Assembly (NCBI GenBank): GCA_017084465.1
Contig: CP070896.1
Span: 806,001-870,000 of the forward strand
Reading direction: 5' to 3'
Source of the DNA: Lacrimispora xylanisolvens
GTDB lineage: Bacteria > Bacillota > Clostridia > Lachnospirales > Lachnospiraceae
Length of the DNA stretch: 64,000 bases
Part shown: positions 46,725 to 55,946 of the stretch, one piece after another
How the letters are laid out: each line of letters opens with the position of its first letter
How positions within the stretch are numbered: position 1 is the first letter of the stretch
Program-made: the position numbers and the translations under genes
Notes under the pieces: generated by a model
What the model saw: only the letters and a program-made list of their open reading frames with translations
The model's database searches: none
Told to the model about the DNA's origin: nothing

Positions 46725-46790
46725 TTGTCTCCCTCCTTATTTTGTTCTTGTCTTTCTATAGCGATTATAATATAATATTATCATCATTTC

Positions 46791-46806
46791 TGTTGTTTTA
46801 ACAACA
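46791..46806. promoter_or_regulatory. Palindromic operator candidate between cupin and Crp-type gene
   Basis: TGTTGT and ACAACA form a perfect 6-bp inverted repeat with a TTTA spacer, centred in the divergent intergenic region. The layout suits a dimeric Crp/Fnr-type regulator acting on both directions. Confidence 0.55.
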
Positions 46807-46883
46807 TTTTAAAAATATTATTTAAAAATGGAAAAAATGGATATATGGAAATAACCATTCACATACTTAGGAGGGACAATCAT

Positions 46884-47567
46884 ATGGAAGAATTTCTGCC
46901 TGTTTTAAAAAAATCAAGCTTGTTTTCGGGTGTCTCGTCTGATGAAATCAGAGGCATGTTAAAATGCTTATCTGCACGAATGAAGTGTTATAAAAAAGAT
47001 GAATTTATTATAAGAAGTGGTGATTACATTCATTCCGTTGGAATGGTTCTTTCCGGAACCGCCCTTATTATACAGGAAGATTTCTGGGGAAAGAGAAGTA
47101 TAATCTCAGAAGTGATGCCTGGAACGCTGTTTGCAGAAACCTATGCCTGCATCTCATCCGTTCCCATAGAAATGAGTGTAGTTGCAGATTCTGACTGCGA
47201 GATTATGTTCCTGGATTTTAATAAGATTTTAACTGTATGCACCTCTGCCTGCGGTTTTCACACCCGGCTGATCCAGAACTTTCTATCAGCGATTGCCGGC
47301 AGAAATCTGGTTCTGACGAAAAAGATGCAGCACATGTCAAAAAAGACAATCAGGGAAAAATTGCTCTCCTATCTCTCCGCAGAGTCTTTAAAGAGCAATT
47401 CTTCCACATTTGATATTCCGTTTAACAGACAGCAGCTGGCTGATTATCTTTCCGTAGACCGGAGTGCCCTGTCCAATGAACTGAGTAAACTCCAGGCAGA
47501 AGAAATACTGAATTTTAATAAGAACCGGTTTACTTTAAAAGAGCAGGGACCGGAAGGATATCTATAA
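46884..47567 (+). CDS. Crp/Fnr-family transcriptional regulator
   Basis: This 227-residue protein has a cyclic-nucleotide-binding-type domain (FIIRSGDYIHSVGMVLSGTA, PGTLFAETYACI) and a C-terminal HTH (FNRQQLADYLSVDRSALSNELSK split by the helix turn). No N-terminal cysteine cluster, so it is not a classical Fnr; DNR- or heme-type NO sensing is possible. The ATG at 46884 has GGAGGG 9 bases upstream. It likely controls the divergent cupin-hemerythrin operon. It ends 1 bp from the converging kinase gene. Confidence 0.9.
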   Translation: MEEFLPVLKKSSLFSGVSSDEIRGMLKCLSARMKCYKKDEFIIRSGDYIHSVGMVLSGTALIIQEDFWGKRSIISEVMPGTLFAETYACISSVPIEMSVVADSDCEIMFLDFNKILTVCTSACGFHTRLIQNFLSAIAGRNLVLTKKMQHMSKKTIREKLLSYLSAESLKSNSSTFDIPFNRQQLADYLSVDRSALSNELSKLQAEEILNFNKNRFTLKEQGPEGYL

Positions 47568-47568
47568 A

Positions 47569-48955
47569 CTATGATCCTGACTTAGGAATCGAGACTGTAA
47601 AACAGCTTCCCGATTCCTCTTTACTTTCTGCCACTATGGTACCGCCATGGGCTTCCACAATGGATTTTACAATGGTCAGACCGATTCCGGCACCTCCGGT
47701 TTTCCGGTTTCTGGATTGATCCGTCCGGTAAAATCGTTCAAAGATAAGAGGAAGCTCTTCTTTTCTGATTCCGATTCCCGTATCCTCTATGGTTACGACT
47801 CCGTTTCCCTTTATATCAGATACGCTGATCCGGATACTGCCGCCATCCGGCGTGTATTTAACGGCGTTGGAAAGTAAGTTGGAAAATACCTGTCCCATTC
47901 GGTTTTTATCTCCATCCACAAAAACCGGTTCTCCTTTTATACTGAGAGCCAGCTTTTTCTTGTTGATTTCTCCCGTCATATTCTCTGCTGCCTGACAGAC
48001 AGCCGAATATAAATCCATGGAACCTTTCTTTAAGCAAAAGCTATCCCCTTCGATCCTTGCCAGCTGTTCCAAATCAGCTACCAGAGTACCAAGGCGTTTT
48101 ACCTCTTCATGACAGCTTTAAGCGTTCTGGCGTGGCATCCCACAGCCCCTCTGTCATCGCTTCCAGGTGAGAGCCGAGTGCAGTGAGAGGAGTCCGCAGT
48201 TCATGGGCTACATCGGCAGTGAGCCGTTTGCGCAGCCGCTCCTGCTCACTTAATGCTCCGGATAAATGGTTTATGGCTATGCCCAGATCGTCAAGCTCTT
48301 TTATCCTGGTACCTGGTTCAAATTTAAGTTCGTAATTTCCAGTAGAGATCTGCTTGGCAATATAGGCAGTTTTGGTGACTGGGCGGGATATCCTGCTTCC
48401 TAATACACAGCCAACCACAACAGCACAGATACTGGATAAAACTCCGATAACGAGCAATACGATGTTCATCACACGGATGAAATTAAAATCTGCTTCATTC
48501 ATGAAAAACGGACCGTAATATTTAATGGAAACGGAACCTGTCTTTTTCCCATTTTGAGTCAGCTCATAGGTGTGATCGACAAAACCGCCTTTCGCACCCC
48601 GCTCTTTCATGCGTGCGGAAATATCGTTCATAATCTGGCCGCAAAGCCTCATATCATGATTCTCTGCATCCCACACCATATTCCCATCTGCATCGTAAAG
48701 CTTTATGATATATCCGTCATATAAGGAATTCATACCAATAGCATGAACGTAATCCAGTTTCCAGCTTCTTTTAAACTCATCATACTGGCTTTCCAGTTCA
48801 TCTGCAATATTATCCCGCCGCTCCTGGCCTGTTTTGGCAATGTATTTTTCAAATTCCCGGTTAATGAGCAGGTTGGAGGCAAGTCCGATTAATGCAATTG
48901 TAATGAGAAGGGTTAAAAGTATGGTCAGAGAAATCTGTTTTCTCAAGGTTTTCAT
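47569..48955 (-). CDS. Sensor histidine kinase of the copper locus (frameshifted)
   Basis: Reconstructed to about 461 residues. Two membrane helices flank an outside sensor region; HAMP follows, then the His box ADVAHELRTPLTALGSHLE, then NLLSNAVKYTP, IEDTGIGI and GGAGIGLTIVKSI. Near 48110-48116 there is one extra base; removing an A from AAA gives RLSCHEEVKRLGTLVADLEQL. The ATG at 48955 suits the GGAGG spacing. It pairs with the preceding OmpR regulator, and by position likely senses copper or envelope stress. Confidence 0.87.
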
Positions 48956-48960
48956 ATGCA

Positions 48961-49656
48961 TCAGCCTCCAAACTTATAGCCAAGCCCGGGAATCGTTAAG
49001 ACATAGTCGGGATTTTTAGGATCATCCTCTATTTTCTTTCTGATATTAATGTGGCTGTCAATGGCTCTGTCATAACCGGCAAAGTCCCTGCCAAGAGCAG
49101 TATCAATCAGTTCCTCCCTGGTAAATACCTTACCGGGATATTTAATGAGTGCAGATAATATCTTCAGTTCGCTTGGTGTGAGTGTCAGACCTGATCCTTT
49201 TTTTCTTACCTCATTTTTTTCAAAATCAACTACCAGATCTCCGTCTCTCCAGGAATTTCGTTTAACAAGAGGTAGCAGATCCCCTTCTGTGCGTCTTAAT
49301 ACCGCCTCCACTCTGGCATACAGTTCCTTTAAACCAAAGGGTTTCATGATATAGTCATCGGCTCCCAGCTCCAGCCCGCCTACCACATCCTCTTCCTCCA
49401 CTCTGGCAGTCAGCATAATGACTGGAATCCGTGATTTTTTACGGATGGCGGAGCAGACCTCTTCTCCTGAGATATCAGGCAGCATTAAATCCAGTATGAC
49501 AAGGGAGAGATTCTCCGTATCAAATATTTCCAGTGCCTTCTTCCCATTTTCGGCGGGGAATGTCTTAAATCCTTTGCTTTCTAAGAGCATGCATACTACT
49601 TCCAGAATTTTAGGTTCATCATCCACTACCAGCACGTGCCTGCAGTTATTGTTCAT
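48961..49656 (-). CDS. OmpR-family response regulator of the copper locus
   Basis: This 231-residue protein has a receiver domain (VLVVDDEPKILEVV, phosphorylated Asp in VILDLMLPD, MLTARVEEED, Lys in MKPFGLKEL) and a winged-helix DNA-binding domain (LTPSELKILSALIKYPGKVF, DSHINIRKKIEDD). The kinase gene follows with overlapping stop and start. The pair sits directly after copZ but behind a terminator, so it is a separate unit. Confidence 0.93.
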   Translation of the reverse strand: MNNNCRHVLVVDDEPKILEVVCMLLESKGFKTFPAENGKKALEIFDTENLSLVILDLMLPDISGEEVCSAIRKKSRIPVIMLTARVEEEDVVGGLELGADDYIMKPFGLKELYARVEAVLRRTEGDLLPLVKRNSWRDGDLVVDFEKNEVRKKGSGLTLTPSELKILSALIKYPGKVFTREELIDTALGRDFAGYDRAIDSHINIRKKIEDDPKNPDYVLTIPGLGYKFGG

Positions 49657-49696
49657 TTCCTGTCACCTCATTTTAATAACTTTCAGTATGAAAAGA

Positions 49697-49721
49697 GGGA
49701 ACCGGCCAGATTCCGGTTCCC
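49697..49721. terminator. Bidirectional terminator after copZ
   Basis: GGGAACCGG and CCGGTTCCC pair over 9 bp with a 7-base loop; T-rich tracts follow on both strands. It separates copZ from the two-component genes. Confidence 0.85.
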
Positions 49722-49729
49722 GTCTTTCT

Positions 49730-49939
49730 TTATTCTACTACATCATATCCCTGGTCTTCAATCTCAGCTTTGATTTTTTCTACCGATGCTTCATCAGGAT
49801 TGTGATCCACAGTTACGGTTTTTGCAGCTAAATCAACCGCTACTCCTGATACGCCGGATAACCCGCTTACTGCTCCTGTTATTGCTTTTACACAATGCTC
49901 ACATGCCATTCCATCTACGTTTATTACTGTCTTTGCCAT
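49730..49939 (-). CDS. copZ: Copper chaperone CopZ (HMA domain)
   Basis: This 69-residue protein is a single heavy-metal-associated domain with GMACEHC, the Cys-x-x-Cys copper site. The ATG at 49939 with a GGAGG site is chosen over one five codons upstream that overlaps the ribosome site. It would carry Cu(I) to the CopA pump encoded upstream in the operon. Standard length. Confidence 0.92.
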   Translation of the reverse strand: MAKTVINVDGMACEHCVKAITGAVSGLSGVSGVAVDLAAKTVTVDHNPDEASVEKIKAEIEDQGYDVVE

Positions 49940-49962
49940 TTCAATTTCCTCCATGATTATAA

Positions 49963-50682
49963 TTATTTAATATTAAAAGGCTTTAAAAACTTATTGACCT
50001 GCATTTTCTTTCCGTTTTCCATGACAGGAACCGGTGCATAGAGCCAGCCTTCTACCTTCTGAGGGTCAACACCAGCCGCTATCAGTGGTTCCGGCGAAAG
50101 AACAAATACAATGTCCTTATCCTGTGCCTGCTTCGTTGTTACATTGATCTCTAAGTCTTTTGCCCATTCAAACATATTTCCGCCGCCCAGCTTTACTCCA
50201 AAATGATCCATATCCGTATGGTAATTAATCAGGCTGCGGTCATTTTTCACCAGCCCCTCATAGGCGGAAAGGGCGGATTCTTCTGCGCCAGTGAAACTTC
50301 CGGAATTCAGCTTCACGCCTACCGTTATAACATTGTCGTTTATCTCGTAACTCTCAGGGAGCTTTCCGATATCCAGACCTGCCTGGATAAATGGAGCTGC
50401 ATCTGCCTGAAGTTTTACGTCAAACCGGGAACTTTCATCCGTTTCTCCGCTCCAGATAAAACGGGCTCCCCCGTCGGTCGCAGTCAGGGCAAAGCCTTTG
50501 CCCCCATCTTCCTTACTCACCTGATCAGGAATGGCATTTAATACCATATCAAAGGACTGTACCGACTTTTTACCAACTACATCAAGGGTACCTCCGGCAC
50601 TTTCAACTGTCAGAAATATAATTGCTGCAACCACCAGTACACCGGCGATAATTGCGGTTATTGTTTTCTTGTTCTTTAACAT
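49963..50682 (-). CDS. Membrane-anchored protein of unknown function between CopA and CopZ
   Basis: This 239-residue protein has an N-terminal helix (ITAIIAGVLVVAAIIFLTV) and a 210-residue outside domain of mixed, mostly polar sequence (GFALTATDGGARFIWSGETD). No Cys or CxxC motif is present, but Met, Asp and His residues are common near YHTDMDHFGVKLGGGNMFEW. I do not recognise the family. Being 7 bp after copA and 23 bp before copZ, it likely takes part in copper handling outside the membrane. Confidence 0.75.
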   Translation of the reverse strand: MLKNKKTITAIIAGVLVVAAIIFLTVESAGGTLDVVGKKSVQSFDMVLNAIPDQVSKEDGGKGFALTATDGGARFIWSGETDESSRFDVKLQADAAPFIQAGLDIGKLPESYEINDNVITVGVKLNSGSFTGAEESALSAYEGLVKNDRSLINYHTDMDHFGVKLGGGNMFEWAKDLEINVTTKQAQDKDIVFVLSPEPLIAAGVDPQKVEGWLYAPVPVMENGKKMQVNKFLKPFNIK

Positions 50683-50689
50683 GGTTCTG

Positions 50690-53167
50690 TCACCTCTTTC
50701 CTGTGTCTGGCTTAAACCTCTTTAACCGCAGCGCATTGGTCAGCACTGATACAGAGCTAAGGCTCATGGCTGCTGCTGCAAACATCGGGTTTAAAAGAGG
50801 GCCGTTAAATAGTAAATGTAACACACCTGCTGCAATGGGAATTCCGATTACATTATAACCGAATGCCCAGAAAAGGTTTTGTTTAATATTACGAATGGTA
50901 TGCTTGCTTAAATCAATGGCTGCCGGCACATCCATCAGGTCAGACCGCATTAATACGATATCTGCTGATTCCATGGCCACATCCGTACCGGAACCGATGG
51001 CGATTCCGATATCTGCCTGAGCCAGTGCAGGTGCATCGTTGATTCCGTCTCCCACCATGGCTACTTTCCGGTTCTCTGACTGAAGCTTTTTCACTTCATT
51101 GGACTTATCCTGGGGAAGAACCTCAGCAAGAACCCGGTCAATTCCTACCTGTTTTGCAATGGCTGCAGCCGTCTTTTTATTATCACCGGTAATCATGGCA
51201 ACTTCAATTCCCATCTTATGAAGCCTCTCAATGGCTGCACGGCTGGATTCCTTCACAACATCGGCAACCGCCACAATTCCTGCCAGTTCGCCATTGATTG
51301 CTACATACATAGGGGTTTTGCCCTCTTCTGCCAGCCTGTCTGAAATCTCTTCCATACCTGCAAGGGAGATGTTTTGTTCATCCATCAGTTTTCTGTTTCC
51401 AGCAAGGATATCTTCTCCCTCCAGACGGGCCTTAATTCCACGTCCAGTCAGTGAATCAAATGACTCCGCTTCCAAAAGAGTGAGTCCCGATTCCTTTGCT
51501 CCAAGTACAATTGCCTGACCAAGGGGATGCTCGGAGCCCCGCTCAGCCGATGCAGTAAGCTGTAAGAGACGGTCTTTTGAAATACTGCCTGCCACAAGTA
51601 CATCTGTTACTTTTGGTTTTCCTTCTGTAATAGTTCCTGTCTTATCAAATACAATGGTATTAATTTTGTGAGCGGTCTCCAAAGCTTCTCCGCCCTTAAT
51701 TAAGATTCCGTTTTCCGCTCCTTTTCCCGTACCTACCATGATAGCAGTGGGTGTAGCAAGACCCAGTGCACAGGGACATGCGATTACCAGTACGGAAATA
51801 AAGATGGTAAGAGCAAATTTTAAATCTCCTCCTGTACCGATGTACCAGCCAATTCCTGCAAGCAGGGCAATGACACAGACAACTGGTACAAAGTATCCGG
51901 AAACGATGTCTGCCATCTGGGCAATGGGTGCTTTTGACCCCTGGGCATCTTCCACCAGTTTGATGATCTGGGCAAGTGCTGTATCACTTCCGATTTTTTC
52001 AGCTTTAAACTGAATTACACCTGTGGTGTTTAAGGAAGCGGCGTAAACCGGATCTCCTTCTTTTTTGTCCACCGGCATACTTTCTCCGGTGAGCATGGAT
52101 TCATCTATGGAAGTGTGTCCGCCTGTAACAGTTCCGTCTACCGGAATCTTATCACCTGGCTTTACCAGAATTACATCACCGATTTCCACTTCGTCAATGG
52201 GGATTTCCTTTTCCTGTCCATTTTCCAGAATTATGGCTGTTTTTGGTGCAAGACCCATAAGCTTTTTAATGGCTTCACTGGTTCTTCCTTTGGATACAGC
52301 CTCTAAGGATTTGCCCAGTAAAATCAGGGTAATAATAACACCTGCTGTTTCAAAATAAAGAGAATCTACTGCCATAAAATGTCCTGCAGCGATCTGGAAT
52401 GTATTATAAATGCTGTATAAAACAGCTGCTGTTGTTCCGATTGCAATAAGTGAATCCATATTAGGACTTCTCTGAAAAAGTGCTTTAAAACCAATGGTGT
52501 AAAATTTATATCCAACCCCAATGACAGGGGCTGTCAGAGCCAGTTCTATCAGAGCATAGGTAAGGGGATAGTTCATGGGCTCAATGGCTGATGGAAATGG
52601 AAGGCGGATAAAGCTGATCATGGGTGCCATCGCAATATATAATAATGGAAGGGAGAATACGGCTGAAGTAATAAACTTCGTCCACAGTGTCTTAATCTCC
52701 TGCTGCTTTCTTAATCTGTCTTCGTCCGCAGCATCTGCTTTATTCACTTCCAGTGCCTGATATCCTGCCTTTTCAATGGCTGCCTTAATGGCGGATAATC
52801 TTACTTTCCGGGGATCATAGGCGATGGTTGCTTTTTCTGTTGCAAAGTTTACTGAGGAGCTTTCCACACCCTCCAGCTTTCCGACGGCTTTTTCCACACG
52901 TCTGGCACAGGCCGCACAGGTCATTCCGCCAATGGGAATGGTTACGTCTGAATATTCCGTTTTTTCTGCTGCTTCATATCCAATCTTGGTAACGGCGGCT
53001 TTAATATCAGATAAATCCAGGCTGCTGTCATATTCTACAAAAAGCTTTTCACTTGCAAGGTTCACAGATGCCTGACTGATTCCCGGAAGCTTCTTTACTG
53101 TTTTTTCAATTCTCTGGGCACAGGCCGCGCAGGTCATGCCTCTTATATCTAAAGTTTTATTTTCCAT
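50690..53167 (-). CDS. copA: Copper-exporting P1B-type ATPase CopA
   Basis: The protein has 825 residues. It has two N-terminal HMA domains ([10 protein letters not shown] and [10 protein letters not shown]), the membrane CPC motif in [11 protein letters not shown], the phosphorylation site [18 protein letters not shown], and [14 protein letters not shown]. This set defines Cu(I) export. The ATG at 53167 is chosen over a GTG three codons upstream, but neither has a strong ribosome site; an IS110 element lies just upstream and may have altered the leader. copZ and an unknown gene follow. Confidence 0.96.
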   Translation of the reverse strand: MENKTLDIRGMTCAACAQRIEKTVKKLPGISQASVNLASEKLFVEYDSSLDLSDIKAAVTKIGYEAAEKTEYSDVTIPIGGMTCAACARRVEKAVGKLEGVESSSVNFATEKATIAYDPRKVRLSAIKAAIEKAGYQALEVNKADAADEDRLRKQQEIKTLWTKFITSAVFSLPLLYIAMAPMISFIRLPFPSAIEPMNYPLTYALIELALTAPVIGVGYKFYTIGFKALFQRSPNMDSLIAIGTTAAVLYSIYNTFQIAAGHFMAVDSLYFETAGVIITLILLGKSLEAVSKGRTSEAIKKLMGLAPKTAIILENGQEKEIPIDEVEIGDVILVKPGDKIPVDGTVTGGHTSIDESMLTGESMPVDKKEGDPVYAASLNTTGVIQFKAEKIGSDTALAQIIKLVEDAQGSKAPIAQMADIVSGYFVPVVCVIALLAGIGWYIGTGGDLKFALTIFISVLVIACPCALGLATPTAIMVGTGKGAENGILIKGGEALETAHKINTIVFDKTGTITEGKPKVTDVLVAGSISKDRLLQLTASAERGSEHPLGQAIVLGAKESGLTLLEAESFDSLTGRGIKARLEGEDILAGNRKLMDEQNISLAGMEEISDRLAEEGKTPMYVAINGELAGIVAVADVVKESSRAAIERLHKMGIEVAMITGDNKKTAAAIAKQVGIDRVLAEVLPQDKSNEVKKLQSENRKVAMVGDGINDAPALAQADIGIAIGSGTDVAMESADIVLMRSDLMDVPAAIDLSKHTIRNIKQNLFWAFGYNVIGIPIAAGVLHLLFNGPLLNPMFAAAAMSLSSVSVLTNALRLKRFKPDTGKR

Positions 53168-53179
53168 ATATTTCACGTA

Positions 53180-53216
53180 TAATCCAATTATCCTCTTTAA
53201 GAGGCTGGTTGGATTA
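53180..53216. promoter_or_regulatory. Palindromic hairpin in the copA leader
   Basis: TAATCCAA pairs with TTGGATTA around an inner CCTCTT-T-AAGAGG, only 13 bp before the copA start. It could be an operator, an attenuator, or the insertion target of the adjacent IS110 element. Confidence 0.55.
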
Positions 53217-53224
53217 TTTTCCTT

Positions 53225-53450
53225 TCTCTCAACCTTTTTGTTGGGGTAATCTATATTACTCCGTTATAATAATTAAGCACTGTGGATTTGTTTCTATATT
53301 ATTACAGCTTTGACTGTTTCGAGGTGACTCAGACCACAGTTTTTCGTCTTCACTGGTAATTAGTTAGTTAACGCATCGACGTTTATATTTACGTGAATAC
53401 ACAGCCGGAATCCTTGTGGAAAACAACAGTGCAAAATATTATTTAGGAGG
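53225..53450 (+). ncRNA. Candidate IS110 bridge RNA
   Basis: The 5' non-coding region of IS110-group elements encodes a bridge RNA with target- and donor-binding loops. Here ACTGTGG (53279-53285) pairs with CCACAGT (53334-53340) around a 48-base internal region, forming a large stem-loop. Smaller hairpins lie either side: CAAC/GTTG near 53231-53243, ACGT/ACGT and CACA/TGTG in 53379-53420. Start, end and loop assignment are not determined. Confidence 0.55.
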
Positions 53451-53458
53451 TATTTATC

Positions 53459-54628
53459 ATGTACTTTGTCGGAATCGACATTTCCAAATACAAACACGAC
53501 TGCTTCATCACTACTGAATCAGGTCATGTTGTTTGTAACTCATTTACCATAAAAAACAATCATGATGGTTTCGAAGAACTTCTTACAGTTCTCAATTCTC
53601 TTGATCACCAAGTAGAAATAAGAATAGGGTTTGAATCTACTGGTCATTATGCTTTAAACCTGAAGTTATTCCTCGAAAAAGCCCACTACAGCTTCATGGA
53701 ATTTAACCCTTTTCTTCTCACTCAGTTTAACAAGTCTCAGTCTTTAAGGCGTACCAAGACGGATGCAATAGATTGCGCTTCTATTGCCCGCTGGTTAATG
53801 ACGGTTGAATACAAACCCCATCCAGTAGGATTTTATCACACTTATTCACTTAAGTCATTAACTCGCTTACGTGATTCTCTTGTAAAACAGAGAAGTTTTT
53901 ATATTGTAAAAATGACAAATGTCTTGGATCATATTTTTCCTGAATTTAAGCCTTTCTTTAGCAATCGCTTTAGTAAAACGGCTCTCTATCTACTAGAGAA
54001 CTATAGAACAGCTGAAAAAATGGCTCACATGAATTCTCAATCTTATGATAATCTTCGCCGTATTTCGAGAGGTAAGTTCACCTTGCAGAAGTTTTTAAAA
54101 CTTAAAGAACTTGCGAAAAATACTATTGGCGAAGATAATGAAATATTTGTTTCTCAATTAAACAGCCTTATGGCTTTATATAAGCAAGCAGCCCAAGAAG
54201 TGGAATCTTTGGAAACACAGATCCTTTCACTAATTAAAGAAGTTAGTCCAAAGTCTCTAACCATTCCTGGTATTGGTGCATTATCAGCCGCCGTTATTTA
54301 TGCTGAATATGGCGATTTATCAAAGTTTGATTCACCATCGCAGATGCTTTCCTTTGCCGGTCTTGAACCTGGTTATTATCAATCAGGAACCTCCGAGCAC
54401 GGCGGACATATGGTGAAACGCGGTTCTTCACATCTTCGTTTCACTCTGATGAATCTTTGTATTCCATTGACTCAGTATAACATGATATTTGCCGAATACT
54501 ATGTGAAGAAAAGAGCCGAAGGAAAAACTCATCGTGTGGCATGTTCTCACCTTGTAAAAAAATTAATTCGTGTTATCTTTACTCTTGAGAAAAATGACAT
54601 AACTTTTGATCCATCTAAACTCCGCTGA
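53459..54628 (+). CDS. IS110-family DEDD transposase/recombinase
   Basis: This 389-residue protein has the RuvC-like N-terminal domain (FVGIDISKYKHDCFI, IGFESTGHYAL, RRTKTDAIDCASIARWL) and the C-terminal transposase_20 domain with the conserved serine region (LTIPGIGALSAAVIYAEYGD, FAGLEPGYYQSGTSEHGG, MVKRGSSHLR). GGAGG precedes the ATG. It appears intact. Members are guided by a bridge RNA to join donor and target DNA. Confidence 0.93.
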   Translation: MYFVGIDISKYKHDCFITTESGHVVCNSFTIKNNHDGFEELLTVLNSLDHQVEIRIGFESTGHYALNLKLFLEKAHYSFMEFNPFLLTQFNKSQSLRRTKTDAIDCASIARWLMTVEYKPHPVGFYHTYSLKSLTRLRDSLVKQRSFYIVKMTNVLDHIFPEFKPFFSNRFSKTALYLLENYRTAEKMAHMNSQSYDNLRRISRGKFTLQKFLKLKELAKNTIGEDNEIFVSQLNSLMALYKQAAQEVESLETQILSLIKEVSPKSLTIPGIGALSAAVIYAEYGDLSKFDSPSQMLSFAGLEPGYYQSGTSEHGGHMVKRGSSHLRFTLMNLCIPLTQYNMIFAEYYVKKRAEGKTHRVACSHLVKKLIRVIFTLEKNDITFDPSKLR

Positions 54629-54862
54629 TTGAGTAGTGGCAATTGGTAATATAGTTTTTAATTAGCTTTTCAAAAATACTCTCTTTGGAAAGGTGTAATA
54701 AAGTTACCCATTTTTATGAATCAAATATTTTTCAAAAACGTATTGACTTTTAATAGTTAGTCACCTCTTTTAATTGGCTGATGCCTCTTGAAGTTTTTGA
54801 GTACTCATGATATTATTATGGCAGATATCGCAATTATTGCAAGTATGCACTTTTTAGTGATA

Positions 54863-54882
54863 TAGTACCCAAAAAGATACTA
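54863..54882. promoter_or_regulatory. Operator candidate of the HxlR-type gene
   Basis: TAGTA and TACTA form an inverted repeat with a 10-base spacer just upstream of the ribosome site. HxlR regulators bind such short dyads at their own promoters. Confidence 0.5.
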
Positions 54883-54896
54883 AAGGAGGAATCACT

Positions 54897-55259
54897 ATGC
54901 CCCCAATTGATTGTGCCGGCTACAACTGTCCGGTGGATGCAACCCTGGATATGATCGGAGGAAAATACAAAGCCCTGATTCTCTGGCATCTGATCGACCA
55001 CACCTTACGATTTGGAGAACTGAGAAAACTGATTCCCCAGGCCACACCCAAGATGCTGACCCAGCAGTTAAGAGAACTGGAAGAGAATAATTTGATTATA
55101 AGGACCGTTTATCCAGTTGTCCCTCCAAAGGTGGAATACACTCTTTCCGATCTGGGAAACAGCATACGCCCCATTCTTGAGACCATGTATAAATGGGGAG
55201 CAGATTACTTAACACAGAATGGTGTTACCGTAAACTGCTCCATGAAATGTCCTGATTAA
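54897..55259 (+). CDS. HxlR-family transcriptional regulator
   Basis: This 120-residue winged-helix protein has the family pattern: CPVDATLDMIGGKYKALILW, LRFGELRKLIPQATPKMLTQ and VVPPKVEYTLSDLG. Cysteines at CAGYNC, and CSMKCPD at the C-terminus, could sense redox or metals. Good AAGGAGG site. It converges with the DUF2318 lipoprotein gene (1 bp apart) and lies next to copper genes. Confidence 0.92.
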   Translation: MPPIDCAGYNCPVDATLDMIGGKYKALILWHLIDHTLRFGELRKLIPQATPKMLTQQLRELEENNLIIRTVYPVVPPKVEYTLSDLGNSIRPILETMYKWGADYLTQNGVTVNCSMKCPD

Positions 55260-55260
55260 T

Positions 55261-55782
55261 TTAATATGTTCTTTTCCAGTTAGAAAATATTTGTTTGGAT
55301 TCCTTTAAAAAGTCAGAAGAGATCGTGATTGATTCATCCGTCACGGTCTTATTCTGATCGAATATAGGCCATGGATTACAGCCTCCGGCTTCCACTTCCA
55401 CCCGGCTCATAGGGAACCTGTTACCACAATTCTGGCACACCAGCTCATTTCCATCCTGTTTATAGTATCCCCGCCCGGAATCGTAACATACCTGACAGGT
55501 ATTAAATGCAGTTCGTATGGTACCGTCAGGTGCTTTTACTGCCAGAACTTCCATCTTCGTTCCACCTTCTTCTACCGGATAGAAGCTCACCTTTTCTGTG
55601 ATATCTGAAACTGGAATTACAAGATCTGTATCTGCCTGTGCACTTTTACTGTTGTTTTCTGATTTTGAAGCTGGCGTTTCCTGTGTTTTGGTTGCAGCAT
55701 TGGAGCTGCATGCAGTAAGTACCAGCAATGACATTGCAGCCACCACCGCTGTTTTAAGTATTGATAATCCTTTTGCCTTCAT
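55261..55782 (-). CDS. DUF2318 lipoprotein with cysteine-rich metal site
   Basis: This 173-residue protein has a lipoprotein signal (LLVLTACSS). The DUF2318 domain shows CQVCYDSGRGYYKQ, CQNCGNRFPMS and EAGGCNPWP. Its two CxxC pairs suggest binding of iron, copper or an Fe-S centre. DUF2318 proteins accompany FtrABCD-like and copper/iron uptake systems. Here it ends the HMA-SafE-cupredoxin operon and acts at the outer face of the membrane. Confidence 0.88.
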   Translation of the reverse strand: MKAKGLSILKTAVVAAMSLLVLTACSSNAATKTQETPASKSENNSKSAQADTDLVIPVSDITEKVSFYPVEEGGTKMEVLAVKAPDGTIRTAFNTCQVCYDSGRGYYKQDGNELVCQNCGNRFPMSRVEVEAGGCNPWPIFDQNKTVTDESITISSDFLKESKQIFSNWKRTY

Positions 55783-55796
55783 CGTTATTCTCCTTG

Positions 55797-55895
55797 TTAT
55801 TCACCTTTATTTTCATTTCTTCTCATAAAAAACAATCCTGCGATCAGAGCCGCTGCCGGCAGTATGCAGTGCCAGTGACTATATAATAATCCCAT
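55797..55895 (-). CDS. 32-residue membrane protein, DUF2933-like
   Basis: A short frame begins MGLLYSHWHC behind an AAAGGAG site. It has one hydrophobic segment (ILPAAALIAGLFFM) and ends RRNENKGE. His-Trp-His-Cys near the N-terminus could bind metal. It lies between the fused transporter gene and DUF2318, 14 bp before the latter. Small one-helix proteins of this kind (DUF2933) occur in copper clusters. Too short for homology to be sure. Confidence 0.6.
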   Translation of the reverse strand: MGLLYSHWHCILPAAALIAGLFFMRRNENKGE

Positions 55896-55946
55896 AAATC
55901 AATCTCCTTTCCCATTCCTGTCAGAACCTGATTATTCATAGCATGA

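Larger units (their letters stand above)
53217..54680 (+). mobile_element. IS110-family insertion sequence (ends approximate)
   Basis: The element is defined by its DEDD-type transposase, a long 5' non-coding region (about 240 bp) and a short 3' tail. No terminal inverted repeats are expected or seen in this family, so the ends are estimates. It lies between copA and its divergent HxlR-type neighbour. After the transposase, 54629-54862 holds AT-rich DNA with no gene. Confidence 0.75.

Noticed and set aside
46845..46883. Longer N-terminus for the Crp-type regulator
   Set aside because: The extra 13 codons run through the GGAGG ribosome site of the ATG at 46884.
53459..54628. IS1111-type element with subterminal inverted repeats
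   Set aside because: The long non-coding region is on the 5' side of the transposase gene and no subterminal inverted repeats were seen, which fits the IS110 group instead.
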